Positions 26,506 through 35,508 of a DNA stretch of 64,000 bases are shown here, piece after piece; the first letter of the stretch is position 1, and the number at the start of each line of letters is the position of its first letter. The position numbers and the translations under genes are program-made. The notes under the pieces were generated by a model. The model saw only the letters and a program-made list of their open reading frames with translations. It was not told where the DNA came from and made no database searches. Source of the DNA: Xanthobacter dioxanivorans (GTDB taxonomy: Bacteria; Pseudomonadota; Alphaproteobacteria; Rhizobiales; Xanthobacteraceae); the NCBI RefSeq assembly GCF_016807805.1, contig NZ_CP063363.1:62001-126000 (forward strand). Reading direction: 5' to 3'.

Positions 26506-29500
26506 CTACCTTTCCATGCCGATGCCCCGGCTAAGCCGGTGGCCGCGTGTCATTTCGTCTTGCAGCGCGCGGGCAATGGTCTGCTCGCGGCGAAGCTCCT
26601 GACCGATTCCAAGTTCCTGCCGGCGATTGCGCAGGATGGAATCTACCTGCGGGTCACGCTCAAGGCTCTTGGTCATGCCGTTCATGTGGCTTTCGACCTT
26701 GGCGCGGGCGTCGTCGTGCTGCCAGCCGCGAAGCTCCCGGCGCTGCCCCTGTAGCTCCTGCCAGCGTTCAACGAACCGCTCGGCCCTGATATTCGGGTCT
26801 TGCAGCGCGGCGTTTTCGCGCTTCATCCCGTCGATAACATGGGCGACACGCTCCCGGCCGGAAAGCTCGGTCATGGCGCGCGCCGTCGCCGGGTCGTTTT
26901 CCAGCGTCGAGCGCATCAAATCTTTCATGCCGCCGCGCACCTGGTCGAGCTGCTGGCCGGCATCGCGCATTTCCTGCCGCTGCATGTCGAGAACGGGCAG
27001 GCCCTCGCGCCGGTGCTGGTCGATCGACTGATAGGCCCGCGAATATCGGTCAACGGCCGTCTCAAGCGGCGACGGCCCCCGCGCCCGCTCGGCCAGCCGG
27101 TCGGGCGCCGGCGCCGGCCGCAAGCTCCCTTCCCTTTCCGGCCGCTCGCTGCGCTCCTGAGAGGCGGCAGGACGCGCATTGAGCTTGAGGCCGGCGAACA
27201 TACCGCGCCGCTGCTTCTCGGCCTGCTGCGGCCTGTTCTGGTCGATCTGTGGGCCGTCCTCGCCGGCGCGGTCTGGCTCGCGGCTCTCGGCCGCCGCGCC
27301 GCGCCCGAGTTTCAGGCCCTCGAACGGATTGCGGCGCTGCTGTCGATCGCCGGCGAGATCCTCGCGCGGATCTGCACGGAGATCCTGCGCGAGATCCGCG
27401 CCAACTTTTTGCGAGGATCTGCGATCAAGCGCATGATCCCCGGCCGTCGACTCCCGCTCCGCACGTAGCCCGGCCGCGCGCTCGGCCGGAATCTCGATCT
27501 CGCTGCGGATGCCCATTTGCTCCGCGATCCCGCGCCGCTCGGCAAAGTCGCGGGTATAATCGAGCGTCGTTTCCTTGACGCCCGACCGGGAAAGGCGGCG
27601 CTCTAGCTGGCTATAGGCCAGCTCGCCGGCGTCCTGAACCTTCCATGCGTTCCGGTGCGTCTGCGTCCCATCCGGCAAGGTGACGGGGGTGGAACCCTCA
27701 TGCTGTAGGCCGATCTTCTCCCCGATCTCCGGCGCGGCCTCCTTCATGGCGCGCTCAAGATCGACGCCCCATAGGGTGCGCTGCTCGCCCTTGTCGTTTT
27801 CCAGCGTCACGAAATAGCTGCCGGATTTCTGCGGGTCATGCTCGAACGGGGCGGCCCCATGCTCGACCAGCCGGCCGGCATTGGTGAACTCGTCCTGTGC
27901 GGCGTAGAGCTGCATACCATCACGATGCCGGGTCATGGCGACATAGGTTAGGTGCCGGTCCATCGTCCCCGACGCCATCACATAGGACCGATCGACCGTC
28001 GCACCCTGATTTTTGTGAATCGTCGTCGCATAGCCGTGGTCGATCGCCTGATAGTCGCCCATCGGCACGGAAACGCTACGCTCCCGGCCGCCGTCCAGCG
28101 TGGCGATGATCCGGCCTTCCTCGACATGCTCGACCGTGCCAAGCATCCCGTTTTTCACGCCAAGGTCGCGGTTGTTCTCCAAGAACACGATGCGGTCGCC
28201 GGGCGCGAACTCCCGCTTTCCGTCATTGGTCTGGAAGGTCAGCGCGCCGGCGTCCTCGCCCTGCGCCAGCTCGCCCCGGTCCTGTAGCTCGGTCCTGATC
28301 GCGTCATTGATCGCCCGAACATCGGCCCGGCGATGCGCCATCGCTACGCGGGTGCCGTCCGGGCGCTCGTCGCGGTCGGCAAGATAATCCCGCACGATCT
28401 GGCCGCGCGCGTCCTCGCCCGTCTCGGCAAAGCTGATATTGCCATGATCCCGATAGGCTGCCAGCCCCTCGGCCGTCCGGTGCGTGGCGAAGTCAACCGA
28501 CGCCTCCCGCTGCCAGTCCACGCGCTGCCGGCGTATCTCGGACAGCTCGGCATGGCCGATTTCCTCCGTGATCGCCCGGAACGGTGCGCCGGCCCCGATC
28601 GCCTGTAGCTGCTCATGGTCGCCTACAAGGACGATCTTCGCCCCGCGCGCCTCGGCCTCGCCAACGAAGCGGGCGAGCTGGCGGCTCCCGACCATGCCGG
28701 CCTCGTCGATCACGAACACGTCGCCGCGGCCGATCGTGCCGCGGTCGTTCTCCCAACCGCGGGACCATGACGCGAGGGTGCGGCTCTGGATGCCGGAACT
28801 TTCCTCCAAGCCCTCGGCCGCCTTCCCCGACAAGGCCGCACCGTGGACCTGATAGCCCTCGGCCTCCCATGCCTCGCGCGCCGCCGCGAGCATGGTGGAC
28901 TTGCCAGCGCCGGCATAGCCGACAACGGCCGCGATCCGCTCCGGCCCGGTGATATGCTCGATCGCCCGGCGCTGCTCGTCGGACAACCGGGCGGAAGCAT
29001 CGCCGGCGCTGCGCTGAATGGCGGCGTCCTGCCGCTCTATGGCGCGCTCGACATGCCGGCGATCGACGCCATGACCATGCGCGCCGTGCATCCGCTGCGC
29101 GCTCTCGATCATGCCGGATTCGATCTCGACCATTTCGCGGGTCGAATAGCGGGCAAGCTCGATCTCGCCCGTTGCCGGGTCGGCCCGCTCGGGCTGAAGC
29201 TCGACCAGCGCCGGCGAGGCCATCACCTTGGCGAACGCGCTCTGAAACTCCTGCGGATCGTCGTTGATGTAGCGATGCAGCGCCCGCGCAACGTCGTGCC
29301 GGTCGAACACGCTCTTTTCCCCGGTGATGAGGGTTAGAACCTGCTCGGGCTTCTCCCGGATCAACTCGGCATTGCGCCGGGCCGCTTCCTCGTCCAGCCG
29401 CGCCCGCGATACGTCGAGGCCGCGCCGCTCCATCTGCGTGGCATGGACGCCCATATGTTCGGTTGGCGCGATCTCTAGCCCGCGCTCCATATGCGAACGA

Positions 29501-30111
29501 TGGTCGATGCGAATATCTAGCCCGGCCATCGCAAGCCGCTCGTTGGCGATCCCCTCCCATCGCTGGCGAAGGTCGCGGAGCTGCATATCTGTCGTCGGCA
29601 GGTCGTGCGCCAACAGCCATTTGTTTTCGCGCTCAAGATAGGTCTTGTCGCCTAGCCCGTCCTCCGTCACCTGCCGCGTGGTCATAAGAATGTGGGCATG
29701 GTGATTGCGAACGTCGCTCGCCTCGTGCGGCGCATGAATGGCGAAGTCCACGGCCGCGCCGTAGCGGTCGGCCAGCTCCTGCGCCATCTCCCGCGCCGCC
29801 TCTAGCCGCTGCTCGGCCGATAGCTCATGCGGCAAGGCAATCTCGAACTCCCGCGCAACGCGGGCATCCTTGCGCTTCTCGGCAAACTCGGCGGCGTTCC
29901 ACAAGTCCGACCGATCCCGCGCCCAATCGGCTGAAACGCCTTCGGGCAAGACGATCTCGGCATGTTCAACGCCCTGCTTGCGGCTGAAATCATGCGTGAT
30001 CCCGTCGCGTTCGTTGGTCAGCTTCTCCCCGGCACGATAAGCCATTGAGGCGACGGCGCTACGGCCGCCCGCCCGCGAAACTGGCTTCATGCTCAAATGG
30101 TAGATCGCCAA
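26506..30111 (-). CDS. traA: MOBQ relaxase-helicase, TraA/MobA type
   Basis: I place the start at TTG 30111: GAGG lies seven nt upstream and the product then begins LAIYHLSMKPVSRAGGRSAV, the standard MobA/MobL N-terminus. The longer frame from 30183 would read through oriT. The 1,201-residue protein has the metal-binding histidines in SDVRNHHAHILMTTRQ near residue 130. A helicase region follows with Walker A VVGYAGAGKSTMLAAARE and Walker B DVFVIDEAGMVGSRQLARF. The C-terminal 400 residues are charged. It nicks oriT (30142-30200), unwinds the strand and pilots it to the TraG coupling protein. Confidence 0.9.
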   Translation of the reverse strand: MAIYHLSMKPVSRAGGRSAVASMAYRAGEKLTNERDGITHDFSRKQGVEHAEIVLPEGVSADWARDRSDLWNAAEFAEKRKDARVAREFEIALPHELSAEQRLEAAREMAQELADRYGAAVDFAIHAPHEASDVRNHHAHILMTTRQVTEDGLGDKTYLERENKWLLAHDLPTTDMQLRDLRQRWEGIANERLAMAGLDIRIDHRSHMERGLEIAPTEHMGVHATQMERRGLDVSRARLDEEAARRNAELIREKPEQVLTLITGEKSVFDRHDVARALHRYINDDPQEFQSAFAKVMASPALVELQPERADPATGEIELARYSTREMVEIESGMIESAQRMHGAHGHGVDRRHVERAIERQDAAIQRSAGDASARLSDEQRRAIEHITGPERIAAVVGYAGAGKSTMLAAAREAWEAEGYQVHGAALSGKAAEGLEESSGIQSRTLASWSRGWENDRGTIGRGDVFVIDEAGMVGSRQLARFVGEAEARGAKIVLVGDHEQLQAIGAGAPFRAITEEIGHAELSEIRRQRVDWQREASVDFATHRTAEGLAAYRDHGNISFAETGEDARGQIVRDYLADRDERPDGTRVAMAHRRADVRAINDAIRTELQDRGELAQGEDAGALTFQTNDGKREFAPGDRIVFLENNRDLGVKNGMLGTVEHVEEGRIIATLDGGRERSVSVPMGDYQAIDHGYATTIHKNQGATVDRSYVMASGTMDRHLTYVAMTRHRDGMQLYAAQDEFTNAGRLVEHGAAPFEHDPQKSGSYFVTLENDKGEQRTLWGVDLERAMKEAAPEIGEKIGLQHEGSTPVTLPDGTQTHRNAWKVQDAGELAYSQLERRLSRSGVKETTLDYTRDFAERRGIAEQMGIRSEIEIPAERAAGLRAERESTAGDHALDRRSSQKVGADLAQDLRADPREDLAGDRQQRRNPFEGLKLGRGAAAESREPDRAGEDGPQIDQNRPQQAEKQRRGMFAGLKLNARPAASQERSERPEREGSLRPAPAPDRLAERARGPSPLETAVDRYSRAYQSIDQHRREGLPVLDMQRQEMRDAGQQLDQVRGGMKDLMRSTLENDPATARAMTELSGRERVAHVIDGMKRENAALQDPNIRAERFVERWQELQGQRRELRGWQHDDARAKVESHMNGMTKSLERDPQVDSILRNRRQELGIGQELRREQTIARALQDEMTRGHRLSRGIGMER

Positions 30112-30141
30112 CCCGTTGCCTCGATCTAGTTTCCGCCTTTC

Positions 30142-30200
30142 CCGCCAGCCTCCAAGCTGGCGGCGCGCTGAGTTGCATAGCAACTCGTAAGTGCGCCCTT
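30142..30200. other. origin of transfer, RSF1010/MOBQ-like
   Basis: An inverted repeat GAGTTGC-ATA-GCAACTC (30170-30186) is followed at once by GTAAGTGCGCCCTT (30187-30200), which closely matches the nick region of RSF1010-type origins. A second inverted repeat, CCGCCAGC/GCTGGCGG, lies at 30142-30149 and 30156-30163. The site lies directly upstream of the MOBQ relaxase gene, as expected. Confidence 0.85.
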
Positions 30201-30378
30201 CTCAACTCAATCGCTACGCTATTTCGTCGCTCGGTGTGGCGCTTGCGGCAAGGTCGATGCGATGAACTGAGGCCCTGATTGTGCTGCAAAGCCGCCAAAA
30301 ATTCAAGGTAGCGCATAATCGTGTTTGGTGACGCTGCTTGCATCGGATAGACTTCGGCTCAAATGGGAGTGCAGACCG

Positions 30379-31155
30379 ATGGCAATAGACAGCGCCGGAA
30401 CACTTGCGTTGCTGATCGACGGCGATAATGCCACCCCGAAAATCATAACCGGGCTGCTGGCTGAGATCGCCAACTATGGCACCGCCAGCGTCAAGCGCAT
30501 CTATGGCGATTGGACCAAGCCGAACCTCAACGGCTGGAAAGAGTGCCTGCTGGAACACTCGATTCAGCCGGTCCAGCAATTCGCCTATACGACCGGGAAG
30601 AACGCAACGGACGGCGCGATGATTATCGACGCGATGGACTTGCTCTATACCGGCCGCTTCTCCGGTTTCTGCATCGTCTCAAGTGATAGCGACTTTGCCC
30701 GCCTGGCCGCGCGCATCCGTGAGCAAGGCGTCATCGTCTATGGGTTCGGGGAGCGCAAGACGCCCCGCCCCTTCATCACCGCTTGCGACAAGTTCGTCTA
30801 TTTCGACGTGCTCAACACGGCCGGGGAACAGAAGGAAGCGGAAGCCGTCACCGCGCCTAAAGCGGCCGCCGCCAAGCCTGCACCGGCGAAAGCGGCACTC
30901 GATCGCGCTGCCCTCGACATGCTGGCGAAAGCTGTCACCGCCTCGGCCGACGAAGACGGCCGCGCTAATCTGGCCCGCGTCGGCGCGCACCTGGCGAAAC
31001 AATCGCCGGATTTCGACGCCCGTAACTATGGCTTTCCCCGCCTCTCCGATCTGGTCGAGGCGTCGGGCATTGTCGAGGTCGAGCGCATTGGCGAAAATCC
31101 GAAAATTATCATGGTTCGCCTCAAGGGCGGGCCAACCCCTCGCCCCGCTAGATAG
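30379..31155 (+). CDS. NYN-domain nuclease with C-terminal OST-HTH/LOTUS-like domain
   Basis: The 258-residue protein begins at ATG 30379 (MAIDSAGTLALLIDGDNATP). The acidic residues of the PIN-like NYN active site are visible in LIDGDNA, GKNATDGAMIIDAMDLL and FCIVSSDSDFARLAARIREQ. After an Ala-Lys-Pro-rich linker (about residues 155-178) a second domain (PDFDARNYGFPRLSDLVEAS) has the look of an OST-HTH/LOTUS RNA-binding fold. Such proteins are predicted ribonucleases. It is encoded between oriT and traD-traG and may enter recipients early, or regulate transfer transcripts; that role is inference. Confidence 0.8.
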   Translation: MAIDSAGTLALLIDGDNATPKIITGLLAEIANYGTASVKRIYGDWTKPNLNGWKECLLEHSIQPVQQFAYTTGKNATDGAMIIDAMDLLYTGRFSGFCIVSSDSDFARLAARIREQGVIVYGFGERKTPRPFITACDKFVYFDVLNTAGEQKEAEAVTAPKAAAAKPAPAKAALDRAALDMLAKAVTASADEDGRANLARVGAHLAKQSPDFDARNYGFPRLSDLVEASGIVEVERIGENPKIIMVRLKGGPTPRPAR

Positions 31156-31169
31156 AAGGAAACGACACA

Positions 31170-31479
31170 TGGCGCGCAAGACGATCGAACAGCGGTTGGC
31201 CGAGCTGGATGCGCAGCGCGCCACGCTCAAGGCCCGGCTCGGCTCGGCAAACAGGAGCGCGCCAACGATACCCGCCGCAAGGTGCTGCTCGGCGCGCTCG
31301 TTCTGCATCGCCTCGAAAGCGGCAAGGATGAGGAATTTTCCCGACGCCTCCGCGAATGGCTCAAGCGCGAGCTGCCCGACTTCCTGACGCGCCCTGGCGA
31401 TAAGGAACTCTTTGCCGATCTGATCGCCAACGCGCCGGCCAGGGAGACAACAGACAGCGCCGGGGGGGCCGCCTCATGA
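31170..31479 (+). pseudogene. traD: TraD-type conjugal transfer protein, frameshifted
   Basis: The gene begins RKTIEQRLAELDAQRATLKA and, in another frame, continues RRKVLLGALVLHRLESGKDE and SRRLREWLKRELPDFLTRPG, together a normal small TraD of Ti-type transfer regions. The frames separate at a tandem CGGCT duplication (31235-31244, next to CGGCA). Removing one 5-bp unit restores a continuous frame reading ARLGKQERANDTRRK. The downstream frame overlaps the traG start by four bases. Unless frameshifting occurs, TraD is not made. Confidence 0.75.
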
Positions 31480-33140
31480 ATCAGGCGACGTTAGCCTGGG
31501 CCGCGTTCAAGAACATGATGCGGCAGGCTGCGCGTGATCCGCTATGGGCGTTCCTATCCCTGCTCGCCCTGCCCTTCCGCATCTGGAAACCGCTTCTCGG
31601 GCTTCTGTTCATCCTCATCATAACCCTGTTCGTGGTCGGCTTCGGCGGCCGGTTCTTCCTCGAACAAATGGGCTTCGGCCCCGGCTCGGTTCCCTTCATC
31701 GCGCTCGATCTCGTCACGCTGCTGGTGCTGGCCGCGATCACCTTCCGGCTCGTCACCAATCCGCTGATTATCCATTTCGGGGATATGGACGGCGAAACCC
31801 ACGGCTCGGCCCGCTTCGCCACCGACAAGGAAACCGCCGCCCTTGCCCGCGCCGATTCCGGCCTGCTGATCGGCCGCGACGGCAAAACGGGAAAGCTCCT
31901 GCGCTATGACGGCCCGGCCCACCTGCTGACGATGGCCCCGACGCGCACCGGCAAAGGGGTGGGAACCATCATCCCTAACCTGCTCACGGCCGACCGCTCC
32001 GTGATCTGCATCGACCCCAAGGGCGAAAATGCCAAGATCGCCGGCCACGCCCGCCAGACCTTCGGCCCGGTCCACGTCCTCGACCCCTTCGGCGTCACCG
32101 GCCAGCCCTCGGCCGCCTTCAATCCTCTCGACCAGCTCGACCCGGCCGGCCTCGATGTCGCGGAAGATGCAAGCACCTTGGCCGACGCCCTCGTGTTCGA
32201 TGAACCGGGCATGGCCGGCGAGGCGCATTGGAACGAGGAAGCCAAGGCGCTCATTGCCGGCCTGATCCTCCATATTGCCGCCAGCGAGCCGCGCGACAGG
32301 CGAAACCTCGCTACCCTGCGCGAAGCTCTCACCCTCGCCCCTGAAGCCTTCGCGGCGCTCCTGAAGGACATGCAGGCGTCAACGGCCGCCGGCGGCCTGA
32401 TCGCCCGCGCCGCAAACCGCCACCTCGGCAAATCCGACCGGGAAGCGGCCGGCGTCCTCTCGGCCGCGCAGCGCCATACCCATTTCCTCGACAGCCCCCG
32501 CATGGTCGCGGTCCTCGGCCGATCCGATTTCCGCTTTGCCAATCTCAAGCGCCGCAACGCCTCGGTGTTCCTCGTCCTGCCGCCCGATCGCCTCGCCACC
32601 TATTCCCGCTGGCTGCGTCTGCTCGTCGCGCAAAGCCTGACCGACATGGCGCGCGACCCCGCCAAGCCGGCCGTGCCGGTCCTCTACCTGCTGGATGAGT
32701 TCGCCGCCCTCGGCCACCTCGCCCCCGTCGAGCGCGCAATGGGCCTCATGGCCGGCTATGGCGTCCAGCTCTGGCCGATCCTGCAAGACGTTCACCAGCT
32801 CCGCGCCACCTACGGGCAACGCGCCGGAACCTTCCTGTCAAACGCCGGCGTCCTACAGGTGTTCGGTGTCAACGATCACGACAGCGCCCGCCTCGTCTCC
32901 GATCTGCTCGGGCAGGAAACCGTGGTGTTCCAGACCATGAGCCGGGCGCTCGATTCCGAAAAATCCGGCCTCTCCTATGGCGAGCAACACACGGCCCGGC
33001 CGCTGCTGACCCCCGATGAGGTCCGCAACCTGCCGCAGCATGTCGAATTGCTGTTCCTCGCCGGGCAACGGCCGATCGTCGCCGGCAAGCTCGCCTATTA
33101 CGCCGATGCAGAATTCCGGGGGCTGTTCGACCAAGCATAA
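31476..33140 (+). CDS. traG: type IV coupling protein TraG/VirD4 family
   Basis: The 554-residue protein has two N-terminal membrane helices (LFILIITLFVVGFGGRFFLE and IALDLVTLLVLAAITFRLVT), Walker A APTRTGKGVGTIIPNLLT near residue 150 and Walker B PVLYLLDEFAALGHLAPVER near residue 405. This is the VirD4 pattern. It is an inner-membrane ATPase that hands the relaxase-DNA complex to a type IV secretion channel. No mating-pair formation genes are present in this segment, so the captured plasmid was mobilizable or relied on another channel, such as the trb genes expected after traI. Confidence 0.92.
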   Translation: MNQATLAWAAFKNMMRQAARDPLWAFLSLLALPFRIWKPLLGLLFILIITLFVVGFGGRFFLEQMGFGPGSVPFIALDLVTLLVLAAITFRLVTNPLIIHFGDMDGETHGSARFATDKETAALARADSGLLIGRDGKTGKLLRYDGPAHLLTMAPTRTGKGVGTIIPNLLTADRSVICIDPKGENAKIAGHARQTFGPVHVLDPFGVTGQPSAAFNPLDQLDPAGLDVAEDASTLADALVFDEPGMAGEAHWNEEAKALIAGLILHIAASEPRDRRNLATLREALTLAPEAFAALLKDMQASTAAGGLIARAANRHLGKSDREAAGVLSAAQRHTHFLDSPRMVAVLGRSDFRFANLKRRNASVFLVLPPDRLATYSRWLRLLVAQSLTDMARDPAKPAVPVLYLLDEFAALGHLAPVERAMGLMAGYGVQLWPILQDVHQLRATYGQRAGTFLSNAGVLQVFGVNDHDSARLVSDLLGQETVVFQTMSRALDSEKSGLSYGEQHTARPLLTPDEVRNLPQHVELLFLAGQRPIVAGKLAYYADAEFRGLFDQA

Positions 33141-33151
33141 AGGATGAAACC

Positions 33152-33541
33152 ATGACCGACACCGATGCGCCCGAATGGCCCGATCCCGCCGACAAGGCCC
33201 ATGCCGTTGAACAGGCCAAGCAGCTCCGTGACCAGGCCGCCAAGGGCGGCTTGCGGTTTGAAGCCTATCTGCCGCCGTCGCTGGCCCTGTGGCTGCTCGA
33301 TCTGATCGAACAGGACACGTTCCTTGATCCGTCCGAAGCCGTGTTCGTGATCCTGGGCGAGCATAAGGAGCTGGCACCCCATGCCGATCTGCGCCGGGAA
33401 CTACTCAAGCGCCGCATACAGGTGGCGGCCGATGATTCCCGACCGGGTATTTCGATGGAAGAAATGAAAGCCCTACTGCGCGAAAAGCGCGAAGCCCCCC
33501 TGCCCGAGCCGGCCAGATGGGAAAAGCGGTCCCGGCGCTGA
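33152..33541 (+). CDS. conserved small protein downstream of traG, unknown function
   Basis: The 129-residue protein starts 11 bp after traG, with AAAGGATGAAACC before the ATG, so it is part of that transcript. It is charged and helical. The stretch LRFEAYLPPSLALWLLDLIE, followed by DTFLDPSEAVFVILGEHKEL, resembles a ribbon-helix-helix-like or RHH-derived unit, and the C-terminus is basic (ARWEKRSRR). I do not recognise a named family. A transfer-associated accessory role is suggested only by position. Confidence 0.6.
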   Translation: MTDTDAPEWPDPADKAHAVEQAKQLRDQAAKGGLRFEAYLPPSLALWLLDLIEQDTFLDPSEAVFVILGEHKELAPHADLRRELLKRRIQVAADDSRPGISMEEMKALLREKREAPLPEPARWEKRSRR

Positions 33542-33664
33542 CGCACCGGGGCTTCTCTCTTGCGGCCCTCCGGTCACTTCGGCGCTATGTGGGAGCGCGT
33601 TCCCTCCGGGCCGGGGCCGGCTGCTCGCCGGCATCGCTCAACCAGGCCACACCCGCGACGCTAG

Positions 33665-33714
33665 CCCCCGGCCGTCCCGCTCTCATCATCTAGGGCCGTA
33701 GGGACGGCCGGGGG
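33665..33714. repeat. 14-bp perfect inverted repeat
   Basis: CCCCCGGCCGTCCC (33665-33678) and GGGACGGCCGGGGG (33701-33714) flank a 22-nt spacer in the gap between the traG operon and the convergent toxin-antitoxin operon. No T-run follows. It may be a transcript end shared by both operons or a folded single-strand signal used during plasmid transfer. Confidence 0.6.
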
Positions 33715-33767
33715 CGGGATGCAGGCAGACAACTTGCCAAATTGCTTGTTTGCCAACTTGCCAGCAA

Positions 33768-34085
33768 TCAGGCAATCGCCTCAAGGCCCCTTTTCTGAAT
33801 AACGGTCAGCAGCCGCAGCGCCGGGCCGCCGGGCTTCTTCACCCCACGTTCCCAATCTGACACCAGCCCCTTACTCACGTTGAGATAGCGGGCAAAGACA
33901 GGCTGCGAGATACGCTCACGCTCACGAATAGAACGGATTTCCTCGGGGGTCAGCGGCTCAACGGTTGTCAGACACCCCTCGTCAAATTCGCGCATCGTCT
34001 GCTTGTCGATCGCGCCGGACTCATAGAAGCCTTCCATCATCTCATGGACGGCCGCCAGAGCTTCACTCTTGTAAGTCTTGCTCAT
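33768..34085 (-). CDS. Xre-type antitoxin
   Basis: The 105-residue protein ends in a helix-turn-helix: EIRSIRERERISQPVFARYL followed by NVSKGLVSDWERGVKKPGGP. This is the HigA/NadS-type antitoxin arrangement in which the DNA-binding domain is C-terminal. Its start lies inside the end of the toxin gene (23-bp overlap), so the pair is translationally coupled with the toxin first. It should bind the toxin through its N-terminal part and repress the operon. Confidence 0.87.
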   Translation of the reverse strand: MSKTYKSEALAAVHEMMEGFYESGAIDKQTMREFDEGCLTTVEPLTPEEIRSIRERERISQPVFARYLNVSKGLVSDWERGVKKPGGPALRLLTVIQKRGLEAIA

Positions 34086-34452
34086 CGCAATTCACCTCGA
34101 ACATTCGACCCGCAGCAACTTCCGCGTCCATCTGCGCATCTGCAAACCCCAAGACCAGCTTTGCGGCCTTCTTCAAGTAGGCTTCTTCCGCATCATCAAG
34201 GTTCGCCATATCGCTCTTGGCAAACCCGAACGCGAAAACCGCCCTCGTCTCCGCGCGGAAGAAAACCAGCGTTCGGAAGCCGCCAGACTTTCCAGCGCCG
34301 GGCCGCGCTACTCGTTGCTTGATAAGGCCGGCCCCTAGATCGGCGTCGATCTGGCCGCGCTCAGCCCGCTCTACAGCCTCACAAAGCATCGCGTCAGAGA
34401 TTTTCTCCTTTCGGGCAAACTTGTGAAACCGGCTGTTTTTGAAAACCCTCAC
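34063..34452 (-). CDS. RelE/HigB-like toxin
   Basis: The start is taken as GTG 34452, because GAGGAAG lies just upstream; the ATG at 34482 would put that ribosome site inside the gene. The 129-residue product contains FHKFARKEKISDAMLCEAVE, LIKQRVARPGAGKSGGFRTL and FFRAETRAVFAFGFAKSDMA, the conserved pattern of a RelE-superfamily branch paired with Xre antitoxins. It is the second toxin-antitoxin pair on the captured plasmid after higBA. By family it should be an mRNA interferase. Confidence 0.87.
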   Translation of the reverse strand: MRVFKNSRFHKFARKEKISDAMLCEAVERAERGQIDADLGAGLIKQRVARPGAGKSGGFRTLVFFRAETRAVFAFGFAKSDMANLDDAEEAYLKKAAKLVLGFADAQMDAEVAAGRMFEVNCDEQDLQE

Positions 34453-34530
34453 GCGACTTCCTCGCCCCTGAATGTATGACACATAGCGTTACACTTCAAG
34501 GCCCTTACCGCATCGCCGCTTTGCTGGCAA

Positions 34531-34812
34531 TCAAGCACTATGTTTTGCCAGCAAGTCAGCAAGCGCCTCGCGCATGAGGTCTTCAATGGAGCGGTCGGTG
34601 TCGGCTGACAGCCGCTTAACACGGCGATGTTCCTCCGGCTCGACCACGACTGTCACCCGCTTCATTCCGGCCCGCGTGGCGGCATGGTAACGCTTACCCT
34701 CGGCACGATCCGGGGTCGGCGCGGGGGCGGATTCCGCGATAGGCGCAACAGGCGGCGTGGTCTGCGCGCCCACGGCCTTCATGCTCGCGGCTAAACTCGG
34801 TCTTTTCGACAT
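34531..34812 (-). CDS. ribbon-helix-helix centromere-binding protein partner of ParA
   Basis: The 93-residue protein has a flexible Pro/Ala-rich N-terminus and a C-terminal ribbon-helix-helix (GMKRVTVVVEPEEHRRVKRL followed by DRSIEDLMREALADLLAKHS). It is the second gene of a minus-strand pair with parA, 72 bp below it. This is the type Ib partition layout, in which a small ribbon-helix-helix protein replaces ParB. The TTGCTGGCAA motifs on both sides of the two genes are its likely binding sites. Confidence 0.8.
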   Translation of the reverse strand: MSKRPSLAASMKAVGAQTTPPVAPIAESAPAPTPDRAEGKRYHAATRAGMKRVTVVVEPEEHRRVKRLSADTDRSIEDLMREALADLLAKHSA

Positions 34813-34884
34813 GGTTTTATCCCATCAAACTGCCAGTTTGCCAGCAATACCATTATGCCTTATTGCTGGCAATACAGCTTGCCG

Positions 34885-35508
34885 TCAAATCAGCAATTGG
34901 CCTCTAAGCCAGGTCAGCAATTCGGACACTTCCTCGCTGGCTTTGCCGGCCGGCTCATACTCCGGAGCGGTTTTGCCGGCCGTGAGCGCATGTCCGAAAG
35001 CCGCCCGCTGCTGGAAGGCGACGGGGGCAACCTCCAAGCCGTGAACCTGAACGGCTTCCCGCGCATCGGCCAGAAGCTGCGTGGCACGCGGCGGCACGGC
35101 GTTCAAAACGACAAAGGCCGGCTTTTGGGCGAGTTTCACCAGCTCGGCCGTGCTTCCGATCGCGCGAAGATCGAGGATTCCGGCTCGGCACGGGATCAAC
35201 ACCATGTCGGACGATCGCGTTGCCGCCATTGCGGCCGCTTCCGAGTGCGGCGCGGTGTCGATCACGACCAGCTCGGCCCCGCCATCGGTCGCGGCCTGCA
35301 AGCCTTGCGGCAAACGAGTGTGAGGAAGCGCGACGACAACCGGGGCCTCACCTTGTCGGCTATCGCCCCATCCGGCGGCGCTTGCCTGGGGGTCAAGGTC
35401 GATGATAGCGGCGGGAAGCCCGGCCGCCTCGGCGGCCGTAGCAAGGTGCAAGGCGAGGGTGGTTTTTCCAGCCCCGCCTTTTTGGCTGACTATGGCGATT
35501 GTTTTCAT
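34885..35508 (-). CDS. parA: ParA-family partition ATPase
   Basis: The 207-residue protein begins TIAIVSQKGGAGKTTLALHL, the deviant Walker A motif with the signature lysine. It continues AAIIDLDPQASAAGWGDSRQ and LVVIDTAPHSEAAAMAATRS. The lack of an N-terminal DNA-binding domain and the short length place it in the type Ib group, fitting the ribbon-helix-helix gene downstream. It moves plasmid copies over the nucleoid. Identical 24-bp repeats lie upstream and downstream of it. Confidence 0.92.
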   Translation of the reverse strand: MKTIAIVSQKGGAGKTTLALHLATAAEAAGLPAAIIDLDPQASAAGWGDSRQGEAPVVVALPHTRLPQGLQAATDGGAELVVIDTAPHSEAAAMAATRSSDMVLIPCRAGILDLRAIGSTAELVKLAQKPAFVVLNAVPPRATQLLADAREAVQVHGLEVAPVAFQQRAAFGHALTAGKTAPEYEPAGKASEEVSELLTWLRGQLLI

